From the NCBI GenBank assembly GCA_035605695.1, contig DATNGZ010000050.1, positions 1 through 64,000 on the forward strand: a DNA stretch of 64,000 bases. The letters run 5' to 3'. Below the pieces are notes generated by a model. It saw only the letters and a program-made list of their open reading frames with translations. It searched no databases and was not told the DNA's origin. The DNA comes from VRUE01 sp035605695. Its GTDB lineage: Bacteria; Actinomycetota; Thermoleophilia; Solirubrobacterales; 70-9. Below are positions 8,034 through 16,639 of the stretch, one piece after another (position 1 is the stretch's first letter; every line of letters begins with the position of its first letter). The position numbers and the translations under genes were made by a program.

Positions 8034-8506
8034 CAGCTTGCTCCTTGCTCGGCTTGGCCAGCGGGCGGCTCGGCACTCACCACGAGGGTCAATCCCTCGA
8101 CCGCCTCGACCCTGACTCTATCCCCAAGCTCGACCCGGCTCGCGCTGTCTGCAACGCGGGCGTTCCAGAGCGCCCCCTCGATCCAGACCTGGCCTTCCGG
8201 GTCGAGGGTACCCCGGGCCTCAGCCGCGGCCCCGACCAACTCCTCAGCGCCGGTGCGCGGCGGCCTCTCGTGGGCCTCGATCACCTTGCGGGTAATGAAG
8301 TAGAAGGCGACGAGGGAGAGCACGCCGAGCGCGATCAGGGCCGGGCCGACGTAGTCGGCGGCGCTGCTGTCGGACTCCAGGGCGAGGACGCCCCCGGCCA
8401 TCAGCCCGAGCGCTCCCAATGCCGCCAGCACGCCGCCGGTCGAGAGCAACAGCTCGCTGACGAGCAGGGCGATGCCGAGCAGAGCGACGATGACGGCTGC
8501 GTCCAT
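8033..8506 (-). CDS. NfeD-like membrane protein (short form)
   Basis: From the ATG at 8506 the 157-residue product has three to four membrane helices (VIVALLGIALLVSELLL, VLAALGALGLMAGGVLAL, VGPALIALGVLSLVAFYFI). A small C-terminal OB-fold domain follows (GQVWIEGALWNARVADSA ... VELGDRVRVEAVEGLTLVV), typical of NfeD1b proteins. NfeD works with the adjacent SPFH protein in membrane-domain organisation; the protease domain of long NfeD forms is absent. The stop overlaps the start of the SPFH gene. Confidence 0.88.
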   Translation of the reverse strand: MDAAVIVALLGIALLVSELLLSTGGVLAALGALGLMAGGVLALESDSSAADYVGPALIALGVLSLVAFYFITRKVIEAHERPPRTGAEELVGAAAEARGTLDPEGQVWIEGALWNARVADSASRVELGDRVRVEAVEGLTLVVSAEPPAGQAEQGAS

Positions 8507-8513
8507 GGTCCGA

Positions 8514-9113
8514 TTATCCGCTTTCGGGGGCGGCACCTTCGCCGAGGGCGTAGCGCTCGATGTCTTCGCGCAGTTGCGCGTCGTCGGTATAGGGCTTCTG
8601 CTGCAGGAAGACGAGCTTCCCCTGGCGGTCGTAGAAGGCGGTGACGGGAAGGCCCCTTCCGCCAAGTTCGTTGGCGATTCCTCCGTCTCCGTCGGTGTAG
8701 CTCGGATACGGGACGGGGGCCTCTTCGAGGAAGGTTTTCGCCGCGTCGTCGGCGTCTTGACTATTGACGCCGAGGAAGGCGACGCGCTTGCCGAATTCGG
8801 CGGCGCCCTTCTGCAGGGTGGGGAACTCAAAGCGACAGGGGCCGCACCAGGAGGCCCAGACGTTGACCACGGCGGGGTAGCCGTGCAGCGCGGCGATCCG
8901 CTTGTCGAAAGCTTCGGAGCCTCCCGGCAGCAGCTGGTCGGCCTGCTTGTGCAGCGCGGCAAGCGGCGCCGGTGAGCCGGCGAGGGCCTTCGCGTAATCG
9001 GGGTGCTGACCGCCGTAATCGCCGCCGGAGTTGGCACCGCAACCAGTTCCAACCATGGCCGCGACCGCTGCCAGCGCAAGGCAAATTGCCAACTGTGGAC
9101 CCGCCTTGGTCAA
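8514..9113 (-). CDS. TlpA/ResA-type thiol-disulfide oxidoreductase, lipoprotein
   Basis: With a TTG start at 9113 the protein begins with a short basic n-region, a hydrophobic stretch (LAICLALAAVAAMVG) and a lipobox-like TGC, so it is probably lipid-anchored outside the membrane. The thioredoxin domain carries VNVWASWCGPCRFEFPTLQ with the WCGPC active site and RGLPVTAFYDRQGKLVF with the cis-Pro. This class reduces or matures extracytoplasmic thiols, for example apocytochrome c; the ccm/hem cluster lies about 7 kb away. An ATG at 9206 would add 31 residues ahead of the signal and is less likely. It ends 7 nt before the NfeD start. Confidence 0.82.
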   Translation of the reverse strand: MTKAGPQLAICLALAAVAAMVGTGCGANSGGDYGGQHPDYAKALAGSPAPLAALHKQADQLLPGGSEAFDKRIAALHGYPAVVNVWASWCGPCRFEFPTLQKGAAEFGKRVAFLGVNSQDADDAAKTFLEEAPVPYPSYTDGDGGIANELGGRGLPVTAFYDRQGKLVFLQQKPYTDDAQLREDIERYALGEGAAPESG

Positions 9114-9266
9114 TTCCTTGATTACAATACGTATGTTCGGTTCGTGGGTGCGATCGCGGATCGGACTGCTGAGAGCGCCGGGGGGAGCAGATAGGCCGTC
9201 CGGCATCCTCGTCCTAATGCCCTCGCCCACGTCTACGTGCGGCAGGGACGGAACCCGAAAGCCTTC

Positions 9267-11933
9267 ATGGCCAAGACCAGCGACGTTGCCGCGCCAGCGG
9301 CAGTTCCATCGAGTGCCGACATTGAGCGGGCCGCTAAGTTCGTCCGCGAGCCCTTCCTGCTCGACGGTGAGGGACCGGAGGCGCTTGCTCCGGGGACGGC
9401 CCGACGCCGCGCGCTCGACGCCGCACTGAAGGAGCTCGACGAGGGGGCCGAGGATCCCTCGATCGAGTGGCGCCGCGCTTTCTCGTTGCTGCTGGGGCTG
9501 GAGCGGCTGCTTGCCGACGAACCGCCGAAACTGCGCGACGGGGCAGAACTCAATCCCCACCAGGTCGACGCGCTCTCCGGCACGCTGACCGAGCTGATGG
9601 CCGAGCAGCAGATCGCGATCGTCGCCGAGGCCAACGGCAACGGCGCGGCGGCAGCTGCGGCCGATAAGGCAGCGCCGACGAAAAAGGCTGTGGAGCGGGA
9701 AGCCGAAGATGCTGAGGAAAACGGCGACGGTGATGAGCTCGAGGACGAGGACCTCGCCCCCGACGAGGAGCCGATGGATTGGGAGGAGCAGCCCGCCGAC
9801 GACGAGGAGACGATCGAGGAGGCCCCCGACGACCCGGGCGCCGAGCGGCGCTTCTGGTTTGAGCACGCGACCGGGGCCGGCAAGACCGTCGCCGCGGTCG
9901 GCTTCATCGACGCCACTCGCACCGGCGGCGTGCTGATCCTCACCCACCGCCGCAACCTCGTCGACCAGTTCATCGGTGAGATCTCCGACCGCGGTTACAA
10001 GGAGCGCCTGCGCCCGCCGCTGATGGGCGACCGCGACGACCCCGACGGCCCGGTCACGGTTGAGACCTACCAGTGGTTCGTGCGCAACCACAAGAAAATC
10101 TCCGACGCCTACTCGATCGTGATCTGCGACGAGGCGCACACGGCGCTGGGCGAGAAGACCAGCGCTTGCATCCGCGCCTGGGTCGGCCCCGTCTTCATCG
10201 GCATGACCGCGACCGGGGCGCTGATTGCTCGCCACGTCGCCGACCTCTTCCCGACCCAGACCTCGCGCTTCGACTTGATTCAGGCGGCGCGGCGCGGCGT
10301 GATCTCACCGCTGCGCTGCATGCGGATCCCGCCCGGCCCCGGCGTTCGCACGATCGCCAAGGTGCCGCTGCGCAAAGGTGAGGTTGACCAGGACTTCGAC
10401 CAGGAGGAGCTGGCCGCGCTGCTCGACCAGGAGCCCTTCAATGTCGCGATCGCCGACCTCTACAAGACCCGCTTCGACGGCATGCCCGGTGTCCTCTACA
10501 CCGCCGGCGTACAGCACGCCAAGAACGTCGCCCGGGCGCTGGTTGCCGCCGGCGTCTCCGCCCGCGCTGTCTCCGGCGAGACGCCGAAGCGCGAACTGGC
10601 CGAGATCCTCGCCGGCTTCGAGCGCGGCGAGGTCGACGTGCTCTGCAACGCGATGCTGCTCGCCGAGGGTTGGAACTCGCCGCGGGCGACGCTCTGCATG
10701 CACCTGGCGCCGACCGCCTCGCGGCGGATCTATCAGCAGCGGGTCGGCCGCGTGACCCGCCGCGCCCCGGGCAAGGAGGCCGGCCTGGTGATCGACTTCG
10801 TCCACCCGGCGACGACCCACGACGAGACGATCGTCACCCTGCACAGCCTGCTCGACCGCGACGTCTACCGCGGCGGCGCGATCGTGATTGGCCCGGTGCG
10901 GCGGGCGCGCGGGCGGCGGATCCGGGTCGAGCGGCGGATCGTCCCGGTTGCCGACTCCGAGGAGCGCCGCATGCAGGTGCTCGAACGCGAGCTCTGGCGG
11001 ATCGCGGTGGAGAACCTCGACTATCCCGAGCAGCACGCCTGGGCCGCACTCGCCGGGGCGCGGGTCAACCCGCAGGGCTGGCGCCGCGGGCGGGCGATCC
11101 TGCAGGGTTCCGGTTCGAAAGAGCTGCGCCGCCGCTTCCTGCTCACCTGCGTGCAGCGCAACCGTAACTCGCAGCTGAAACTGAAAGCGCTGAGCGAGAT
11201 CGCCGACCTCGGCGACGCCGAGGCCTTCGACGATGCGATTGACATCGTCGGCACCTGGAGCCGCGAGGACAAGCGGGCGGGGACGAAAACACTTCTGCAG
11301 GCGCTGGTCGACAAGCGGATCGGCCGTCGCGACCAGGCGCAGGCGTGGGTCTGGCGGCTCGCTTCCTACACCCCGGAGCTGCACGAAGAGTACGCGGTGC
11401 AACGCTGGCCGGAGACGAAGCGGCTGCTCGGATTGCTGGTCAACTCTTCCGGACGGGCGCACGGGCGCAACGCCCGCCGGCTGGTGCATTCGGCGCGCAA
11501 ACAGGACCGCCGCCTCGCCGTGGCGCTGCTCGCCGGTGCGGTCTCGCACACGCCCGAGGGCGAAGAGGTGCTGCGCGGGGCCCGCATGCGGATGGCCCGC
11601 AAGCCCTCGGCGATCGCCCGCGAGCTGCTGCGCAACTTCCCCAAGGGCGGCAAGCGCCGCTCCAAACGCGGCAAGCGCAAAGGCGGGGGGGAGCAGGGCG
11701 AGGGTCAGGGCAATAAGTCGAAAGGTCAGGGCAAAGCCAGGGCCAAACGCAAAGGCCGCTCGCGCGCCGAGAAGGCGAAAGCCGAGGCCGAGGCAGCGAA
11801 GAAGAACGGCGCCGAGGTCGAGTCCGACTCAGAGGCGCAGCTGGACCTCACCGGCGCCGAGGCTGACCCGGTCCCCGCCGGGGACGACGACGATCAGGTT
11901 GCCGCGGTCGTCGATTCCGCTGGCGACTCCTGA
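9267..11933 (+). CDS. Large SF2 (DEAD/DEAH-type) helicase with low-complexity tail
   Basis: The roughly 890-residue protein has an acidic linker near 150-190, then the SF2 core: Walker A in HATGAGKTVAAVGFID, the DEAH box in VICDEAHTALGEK, motif III-like GMTATG, and motif VI in YQQRVGRVTRRAPGKEAG. C-terminally there is a helical domain and a Lys/Arg/Gly-rich then Asp-rich tail (GGKRRSKRGKRKGGGE ...). It probably unwinds or translocates on nucleic acid; the target is unknown. The start is the ATG at 9267; a GTG at 9237 is an alternative. Its last 105 nt overlap the end of birA on the opposite strand. Confidence 0.85.
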   Translation: MAKTSDVAAPAAVPSSADIERAAKFVREPFLLDGEGPEALAPGTARRRALDAALKELDEGAEDPSIEWRRAFSLLLGLERLLADEPPKLRDGAELNPHQVDALSGTLTELMAEQQIAIVAEANGNGAAAAAADKAAPTKKAVEREAEDAEENGDGDELEDEDLAPDEEPMDWEEQPADDEETIEEAPDDPGAERRFWFEHATGAGKTVAAVGFIDATRTGGVLILTHRRNLVDQFIGEISDRGYKERLRPPLMGDRDDPDGPVTVETYQWFVRNHKKISDAYSIVICDEAHTALGEKTSACIRAWVGPVFIGMTATGALIARHVADLFPTQTSRFDLIQAARRGVISPLRCMRIPPGPGVRTIAKVPLRKGEVDQDFDQEELAALLDQEPFNVAIADLYKTRFDGMPGVLYTAGVQHAKNVARALVAAGVSARAVSGETPKRELAEILAGFERGEVDVLCNAMLLAEGWNSPRATLCMHLAPTASRRIYQQRVGRVTRRAPGKEAGLVIDFVHPATTHDETIVTLHSLLDRDVYRGGAIVIGPVRRARGRRIRVERRIVPVADSEERRMQVLERELWRIAVENLDYPEQHAWAALAGARVNPQGWRRGRAILQGSGSKELRRRFLLTCVQRNRNSQLKLKALSEIADLGDAEAFDDAIDIVGTWSREDKRAGTKTLLQALVDKRIGRRDQAQAWVWRLASYTPELHEEYAVQRWPETKRLLGLLVNSSGRAHGRNARRLVHSARKQDRRLAVALLAGAVSHTPEGEEVLRGARMRMARKPSAIARELLRNFPKGGKRRSKRGKRKGGGEQGEGQGNKSKGQGKARAKRKGRSRAEKAKAEAEAAKKNGAEVESDSEAQLDLTGAEADPVPAGDDDDQVAAVVDSAGDS

Positions 11934-12590
11934 GCCGTCCTCCCAGGAGACCTCGCGCCCGCGCAGGCCGTCGCGGCGGCGCCACTCGGCGAGCACGTCC
12001 TCGTCGCTTGCCGTGACCCAGCGGTCGAGGTGGTCGCTTAGGACTTCGGCGGCCGCGTGGGGGGTCGGGGGGAGTCCCGTCGGAGCAACAGCGGGGAGGC
12101 TCCGTCGGGACTCCCCCCGAGTCCCTGGGGTCGTGGCGAAGAGCGAGACCGCCGGGTGACGGAGGTCGGCGGGGAACTCGTCCGGAGCAATGGTGAGGTT
12201 CAGGCCGATTCCTATTACGGCCCAGCTGTCTTGGGGGCGGGCCTCGATCAGGATGCCGGCCAGCTTGCGCCCGTCGAGCCAGACGTCGTTGGGCCACTTG
12301 ACCATGCACCCGGCGCCGGGACGAAGCGCCTCAGCCGCGGCGCAGACCGCGAGCGGAACCGAGAGCGGCAGCAGTAGGTGGCGCTGGTCGAGCGGGCGCA
12401 GGATCGCCGAGTAGAGCAGTGCTTTGCCGTCGGGGGCGGTCCAGACCCGGCCGACGCGACCGCGGCCCGCGGTCTGTTCGCGCGCGGTCACCACGGTGCC
12501 GCTCGGAGCGCCGGCCGCCGCCAGCTCGCGAGCGCGAGTGTTGGTCGAGTCGGTGACGCGGTAGTGACGGTGCGGAGCTCCAAACGTCAC
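11829..12590 (-). CDS. birA: Biotin-[acetyl-CoA carboxylase] ligase (short, no HTH)
   Basis: The enzyme forms biotinyl-AMP and attaches biotin to carboxyl-carrier proteins. It shows the ligase signatures: VTAREQTAGRGRVGRVW (the GRGRxG biotinyl-AMP loop), CMVKWPNDVWLDGRKLAG with catalytic-type Lys residues, WAVIGIGLNL, and the small C-terminal domain ending RGNLIVVVPGGDRVSLG. No N-terminal winged helix is present, so it is a monofunctional ligase. A palindromic stretch inserts a Ser/Pro-rich linker between the catalytic core and the C-terminal part. The GTG start at 12590 lies 2 nt from the arm of a palindromic element. Confidence 0.9.
   Translation of the reverse strand: MTFGAPHRHYRVTDSTNTRARELAAAGAPSGTVVTAREQTAGRGRVGRVWTAPDGKALLYSAILRPLDQRHLLLPLSVPLAVCAAAEALRPGAGCMVKWPNDVWLDGRKLAGILIEARPQDSWAVIGIGLNLTIAPDEFPADLRHPAVSLFATTPGTRGESRRSLPAVAPTGLPPTPHAAAEVLSDHLDRWVTASDEDVLAEWRRRDGLRGREVSWEDGSGVASGIDDRGNLIVVVPGGDRVSLGAGEVQLRL
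12065..12120. repeat. 22-bp inverted repeat inside the birA coding sequence
   Basis: Arms at 12065-12086 and 12099-12120 pair at 21 of 22 positions around a 12-nt loop. The stretch is translated in birA as a Ser/Arg/Pro-rich segment between the catalytic domain and the C-terminal domain, a position where family members normally have a short link. It keeps the frame open, suggesting a tolerated palindrome insertion. Confidence 0.7.
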
Positions 12591-12592
12591 TT

Positions 12593-12706
12593 AGGGCCTG
12601 TCCGGTAGGGGTTCCGCTTAACTTTTTGGATGGAAACAAACCTGCTGACGCCGCGAGGTGGACGCCCAAAAAGTACAAGACGCTCCACTCCTACCGGACA
12701 GGCCCT
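12593..12706 (-). repeat. Gene-end palindromic element, copy 1
   Basis: Outer arms 12593-12609 and 12690-12706 are perfect 17-bp complements (AGGGCCTGTCCGGTAGG). Inside lies the conserved core shared with copies at 15210, 21232 and 48872, here in reverse orientation: TTGTACTTTTT, then GGCGTCAGCAGG, then CCAAAAAGTTAAG. The stop codon of cobA-hemD (12706-12708) touches one arm and the birA GTG start lies 2 nt beyond the other. The sequence just before that start has no purine-rich ribosome site. Confidence 0.85.
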
Positions 12707-14265
12707 TAGCTCGCCGCGTCTTGCAGCAGCGCTGCGACTAGGCCCTCGATGTCGTGGCGCTCGGCCTCGACCCCGACCTCAAGATCAGCGTCCCGGGCGG
12801 CCTCGCTGGTTACGGGGCCGATCGAGACGATGCGGGCGCTGCTGGGGAAGCGCCCGCCGAGGGCGCCGGTGATGTTGCGCACGGTCGAGGACGAGGTGAA
12901 GGTGACGTAGTCGGCGGCCTGGGCCGCCTCGACGGCGTCGGGCGTTGGCTCCTCGCGCACGGTCTCGTAGAGGGCGACGACGTCTACCTTGGCGCCGCGG
13001 CCGGACAGATGCTCAGGGATCACGTCGCGGGCCTCGGCCGCGCGGGCGACGAGGACGCGCTTGCCGCTGACCTCGACCTCGCCCAGCGACTCGACCAGCG
13101 ACTCGGCGACGAAGCGCTCGGGGACAATGTCGGCGGCGATACCATGCGCGGCTAGAGCCCGTGCTGTGCCGGGCCCAATCGCCGCGACCACTGGGCCGGG
13201 CTCAACCGCGACGCCCGATTCCCCCTGCCCTACCTGCTGCTTTTTCGGCCCGGCGAGCGCTCGCGCATCGAGTCCAGCGGCGCTGAGAGCCTCGAACAGC
13301 AGATGCGCCCCATTCGGGCTCGTCAAGCAGATCAGGCTGTAGTCGCCAATCCTCTCCACTGCACTCCGTACCGCCTCGCTTTCGAGCAGCGGCTCGATCC
13401 GGATGGCCGGCAGCTCGACCACCTCGGCGCCGAGCCCGCGCAGCCGCTTCGCCAGCCCGCTTGCCTGCGCTCGCGCGCGGGTGACGACGACACGGCGGCC
13501 GTGGAGGGGACGGCGTTCGAGCCAGGCCAGCGCCTCCCGTCGTTCGACGACTCGGCCGACCACGATCAGGGCTGGGGCTTTCACATCCTCGCGCTCGACC
13601 ACCTCGGCGAGCGTGCCGAGGGTGGCAACGACGGTGCGCTGCCCATCCATCGTGCCGCGCTCCACCGCTGCCGCGGCCTCGTCCGCGTCGCGGCCGGCCT
13701 CGATCAGCGCCGCCGCGTTATCGGCGAGGTGCTTGACCCCCATGTAGAAGACGAGCGTGCCGGGGAAGCGGGCCAGCGCCTCCCAGTCGAGCGCGCTCTC
13801 CTGCTTCTCGGGATCCTCGTGGCCGGTGATGAAGGCGACGGCGGAGGCGTCGTCGCGGTGGGTGACCGGTATGCCGGCGTACGCAGTGGCGGCAACGCCG
13901 GCAGTGATGCCGGGAACGACCTCGAACTCGACCCCGGTCGCGCGCAGCGCTTCGCCCTCCTCGCCACCGCGGCCAAAGACGAACGGATCGCCGCCCTTCA
14001 ACCGCACGACGCTCTTGCCGGCCTGGGCGGCCTCGATCAGGCGCTTGCCGATCTCCTCCTGGGGCACCGAGGGCTTGCCCGGTGCCTTGCCGACGTAGAT
14101 CAGCTCGGCGTCGGAGCGAGCCCCGTCGAGCGCTCCTGGCGGAATCAAGCGGTCGTAATAGATCGCGTCGGCCGAGCCGAGCAACTCCAGCGCGCGCGCC
14201 GTCATCAGCCCCGGATCGCCGGGTCCGGCACCGACCAGATAGACGACCCCCGACCGAGCGCTCAT
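12706..14265 (-). CDS. cobA-hemD: Uroporphyrinogen-III C-methyltransferase / uroporphyrinogen-III synthase fusion
   Basis: A 519-residue bifunctional enzyme. Residues 1-250 are the SAM-dependent methyltransferase (VYLVGAGPGDPGLMTARALE, VVRLKGGDPFVFGRGGEE, GVEFEVVPGITAGVAA), making precorrin-2 towards siroheme and cobalamin. Residues 255-519 are the HemD synthase (RRVVVTRARAQASGLAKRL ... YVTFTSSSTVRNI), which closes the tetrapyrrole ring. It follows hemC in the same direction, consistent with consecutive steps. A 19-bp hairpin lies between the two genes. Such fusions are common in Firmicutes and Actinobacteria. Confidence 0.93.
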   Translation of the reverse strand: MSARSGVVYLVGAGPGDPGLMTARALELLGSADAIYYDRLIPPGALDGARSDAELIYVGKAPGKPSVPQEEIGKRLIEAAQAGKSVVRLKGGDPFVFGRGGEEGEALRATGVEFEVVPGITAGVAATAYAGIPVTHRDDASAVAFITGHEDPEKQESALDWEALARFPGTLVFYMGVKHLADNAAALIEAGRDADEAAAAVERGTMDGQRTVVATLGTLAEVVEREDVKAPALIVVGRVVERREALAWLERRPLHGRRVVVTRARAQASGLAKRLRGLGAEVVELPAIRIEPLLESEAVRSAVERIGDYSLICLTSPNGAHLLFEALSAAGLDARALAGPKKQQVGQGESGVAVEPGPVVAAIGPGTARALAAHGIAADIVPERFVAESLVESLGEVEVSGKRVLVARAAEARDVIPEHLSGRGAKVDVVALYETVREEPTPDAVEAAQAADYVTFTSSSTVRNITGALGGRFPSSARIVSIGPVTSEAARDADLEVGVEAERHDIEGLVAALLQDAAS

Positions 14266-14283
14266 CGCCCCACCCTAAGGGGG

Positions 14284-14327
14284 GTGTCTGAGCTAACCCA
14301 CGGTATGACGTGGGTTAGCTCAGACAC
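14284..14327 (-). terminator. Perfect 19-bp hairpin at the hemC stop
   Basis: GTGTCTGAGCTAACCCACG (14284-14302) pairs perfectly with 14309-14327 around a 6-nt loop. On the minus strand the hemC stop codon (14320-14322) lies in the first arm. There is no U-tract. The position inside the hemC to cobA-hemD operon suggests partial termination, mRNA end protection or control of coupling rather than a full stop. Confidence 0.6.
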
Positions 14328-15207
14328 GTCCGCTCCACTTCTCGGCCCGGTTGAGGATTTTGTGAGCGCCGGTGTCGAGCAGGCGCTTGGCTAGTTCGGC
14401 GCCGAGCAGGGTCGGTTCGGCGGCGTCGCCCTCGACGCTGTCGCGGAGCCACTCGCTGCCGTCGGGGAGGCCTACGAAGGCCTCGATTCGCATCTGCTCG
14501 GAGCGGGCATCGACCTTGGCGTAGACGCCGAGGGGACTGTTGCAGGTCGCGCCGAGCAGGGAGACGACGGTCCGCTCGGCGGTCAGCTCGCGCAGCGCCG
14601 CTTCGTCGACGATCGCATCGACCGCCCGCAGCGCCGCCTCGTCGCCATCGCGGATCTGCAAGAGCAGTGAGCCCTGGCCGGCGGCAGGGGTCATCGACTC
14701 GGTTTGGATCGGGAAGGAGATCTCGTCGGCGCGGCCGAGTCGCCGCAGGCCGGCAACGGCAAGGACGATCCCATCGAGATCACCCTCGGCCAGCTTGCGC
14801 AGTCGCGTGTCGACGTTGCCGTGCAGCTCACCAACCTTCAGGTCAGGACGGGCGGCAAGCAGCTGTGCAGCCCGTCGCAGGCTCGCGGTGCCGACCTTGG
14901 CGCCCTCGGGCACGTCGTCGAGCGAGGTCCCAGCGCCGATCCAAGCATCGCGCGGATCCTCGCGCCCGGGCACCGCAGCGAGCATCAGCCCATCAGTCAG
15001 CTCGGCCGGCAAGTCCTTAGCCGAGTGCACCCCGATCTCAGCCTCACCATCAAGCAGCGCCCGCTCAACACCTCTCACAAAGCGCGCCTTGTCGCCAACC
15101 TCTCCATCAGAAGCGACCTCGACCAGCTCAGCTCCGCCAAGCATCTCGCCGACTTGGCTGGCCTGAGCTATTGCCAGTGCGCTGCCTCGAGTGGCGATTC
15201 GCAGCAT
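14320..15207 (-). CDS. hemC: Porphobilinogen deaminase (hydroxymethylbilane synthase)
   Basis: HemC polymerises four porphobilinogen molecules into hydroxymethylbilane. The 295-residue protein starts MLRIATRGSALAIAQA, has VHSAKDLPAEL and GTASLRRAAQLL, and carries the dipyrromethane-cofactor cysteine in LGATCNSPLGVYA. The reading frame continues upstream into a palindromic element, but homology begins at the ATG at 15207, which lies 2 nt from the element arm. The leader in front of this ATG is the element arm itself and lacks an obvious Shine-Dalgarno sequence. Confidence 0.95.
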   Translation of the reverse strand: MLRIATRGSALAIAQASQVGEMLGGAELVEVASDGEVGDKARFVRGVERALLDGEAEIGVHSAKDLPAELTDGLMLAAVPGREDPRDAWIGAGTSLDDVPEGAKVGTASLRRAAQLLAARPDLKVGELHGNVDTRLRKLAEGDLDGIVLAVAGLRRLGRADEISFPIQTESMTPAAGQGSLLLQIRDGDEAALRAVDAIVDEAALRELTAERTVVSLLGATCNSPLGVYAKVDARSEQMRIEAFVGLPDGSEWLRDSVEGDAAEPTLLGAELAKRLLDTGAHKILNRAEKWSGRV

Positions 15208-15209
15208 CA

Positions 15210-15326
15210 GCGCGCCAATCCCGGTAGGGGTGGAACGTCTTGTACTTTTTGGGCAGGCGCTAGCGGCGTCAGCAGGGAACTCTCGACCCAAAAAGTTAAG
15301 TGGAACCCCTACCGGGATTGGCGCGC
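15210..15326 (+). repeat. Gene-end palindromic element, copy 2 (hemA/hemC junction)
   Basis: Outer arms 15210-15230 and 15306-15326 are perfect 21-bp complements. The conserved core carries GTCTTGTACTTTTTGGG, GGCGTCAGCAGG and CCCAAAAAGTTAAGTGG. The hemA reading frame runs through the far arm and ends at the TAA in AGTTAAG (15296-15298); hemC starts 2 nt beyond the near arm. The element therefore fills the hemA-hemC intergenic space and supplies both the end of hemA and the leader of hemC. Confidence 0.88.
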
Positions 15327-16639
15327 CGCAGCTCGGTCACGTTGCTCGCGTCGTCGCCCTCGGGCGCCGTCTCAACATCAAGCCCGAACAACTCGCGCAA
15401 GGCGCTGACATACAAGTAGGCCTCGTCGCTTCCAGCACTCCGCTTCATCCGCAGCGTCGGCTCGTGCAGGAGGCGCGAGGCGATCGCCTTCGCCATCGCG
15501 CTCAGCCGTTCGCGGTCCGCCTCGCCGAGGCTCTCCCAGCGGCCCTCGTTCTCGGCCAGAACCCGCCGCACGACCTCGTCGGCGCGCTCGCGCAGGGCGC
15601 TGATCGTCGGCACCACCTCGAGCGAGGCGAGCCAGCGCTCGAAGCGGTCCTGCTCCGCGTCGATGATGCGCTCCGCCCGCCGCGCCTCGGCCTCGCGGCC
15701 GCTGGCGTTGCGCTCGGCGATCTGCTGGACGTCGTCGATGTCGTGCAGGCTGACGCCGGCGATCTCGCGGCAGGCAGGCTCGATATCGCGCGGCACGGCG
15801 ATGTCGACCAGCAGCAGCGCCCGCCCCTCGCGGGTCCGCATCACCTGCTCGAGGTCGTCGCGCTCGATGATGTGGTGCGGGGAGTTGGTCGCCGAGACGA
15901 CGATGTCGGCTTGCTCGAGCTGCTCGGGCAGCTCCTCGAAGCGCACCGCATTGCCCTCGAAGCGCTGGGCAAGGCCGATCGCGCGGTCGTAGTGGCGGTT
16001 GGCGACGAAAACGGTGGCGACGCCGCGCCGGACCAGGGCGCGGGCGACCAGCTCGGCGGTCTCGCCGGCGCCGATCACGAGCACGCGGCGATCGCCAAGG
16101 TCGCCGAGCGTGTGGCGCGCCAGCTCGACCGCGACCGAGGGGATCGAGACGTTCTTCTCGCTGATTCCAGTCTCGTCGCGGGCGCGGCCGCCGGCCGCGA
16201 GGGCACCGCGGAAGAGCCGGTTGAGGATCGGCCCGGTGCCGCCCTCGACCAGGGCCAGCTCGTAGGCCCGCTTGACCTGGCCCTGGATCTCGGCCTCGCC
16301 GACGATCATCGAGTCGAGCCCGGCGGTGACGCGGAAGAGGTGGCGGACGGCCTCGCCGGAGCGCAGCGAGTAGAGGTGGCCGAGCAGCTCGGTCGGGCGG
16401 ATCTCGGCCTGGCGGGTGAGCACGCCGAGCGCGGTCGACTCGGCCTCGACCGGATCGGAGACGACGAGGTAGAGCTCGGTGCGGTTGCAGGTCGAGATCG
16501 CCGCGGCCTCATGGATGCCGGCAGCGCCGGTCAGCTCGCGCAGCGCCCCGACCGCGCGGCCCTCGGTCAGCGAGAGTCGCTCGCGCAGATCGAGCGGCGC
16601 GGTCTTGTGGGAGACGCCGAGGGCGAGCAGCTCACTCAT
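15296..16639 (-). CDS. hemA: Glutamyl-tRNA reductase
   Basis: HemA reduces Glu-tRNA to glutamate-1-semialdehyde, the committed step of the C5 heme pathway. The 447-residue protein shows LALGVSHKTAPLDLRE, the catalytic cysteine in AISTCNRTELYLV, SMIVGEAEIQGQVK, the NADPH loop in VLVIGAGETAELVARAL and a C-terminal dimerisation helix region. The ATG at 16639 is used because the upstream extension lacks similarity; it overlaps the ccmD stop by 8 nt. The last nine residues (RRANPGRGST region) are encoded by the arm of palindromic element copy 2. Confidence 0.95.
   Translation of the reverse strand: MSELLALGVSHKTAPLDLRERLSLTEGRAVGALRELTGAAGIHEAAAISTCNRTELYLVVSDPVEAESTALGVLTRQAEIRPTELLGHLYSLRSGEAVRHLFRVTAGLDSMIVGEAEIQGQVKRAYELALVEGGTGPILNRLFRGALAAGGRARDETGISEKNVSIPSVAVELARHTLGDLGDRRVLVIGAGETAELVARALVRRGVATVFVANRHYDRAIGLAQRFEGNAVRFEELPEQLEQADIVVSATNSPHHIIERDDLEQVMRTREGRALLLVDIAVPRDIEPACREIAGVSLHDIDDVQQIAERNASGREAEARRAERIIDAEQDRFERWLASLEVVPTISALRERADEVVRRVLAENEGRWESLGEADRERLSAMAKAIASRLLHEPTLRMKRSAGSDEAYLYVSALRELFGLDVETAPEGDDASNVTELRRANPGRGST

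Noticed and set aside
9121..9145. Possible SOS box near ATACGTATGTTC between the helicase and the TlpA-like gene
   Set aside because: Only one half (GTTC) matches GAAC-N4-GTTC; the other half reads GTAT. It is too weak to call.
8514..10235. A 573-codon minus-strand frame overlapping the SF2 helicase
   Set aside because: Only the part after about 9113 codes for the TlpA-like protein; the rest is antisense to helicase motifs and has no family character.
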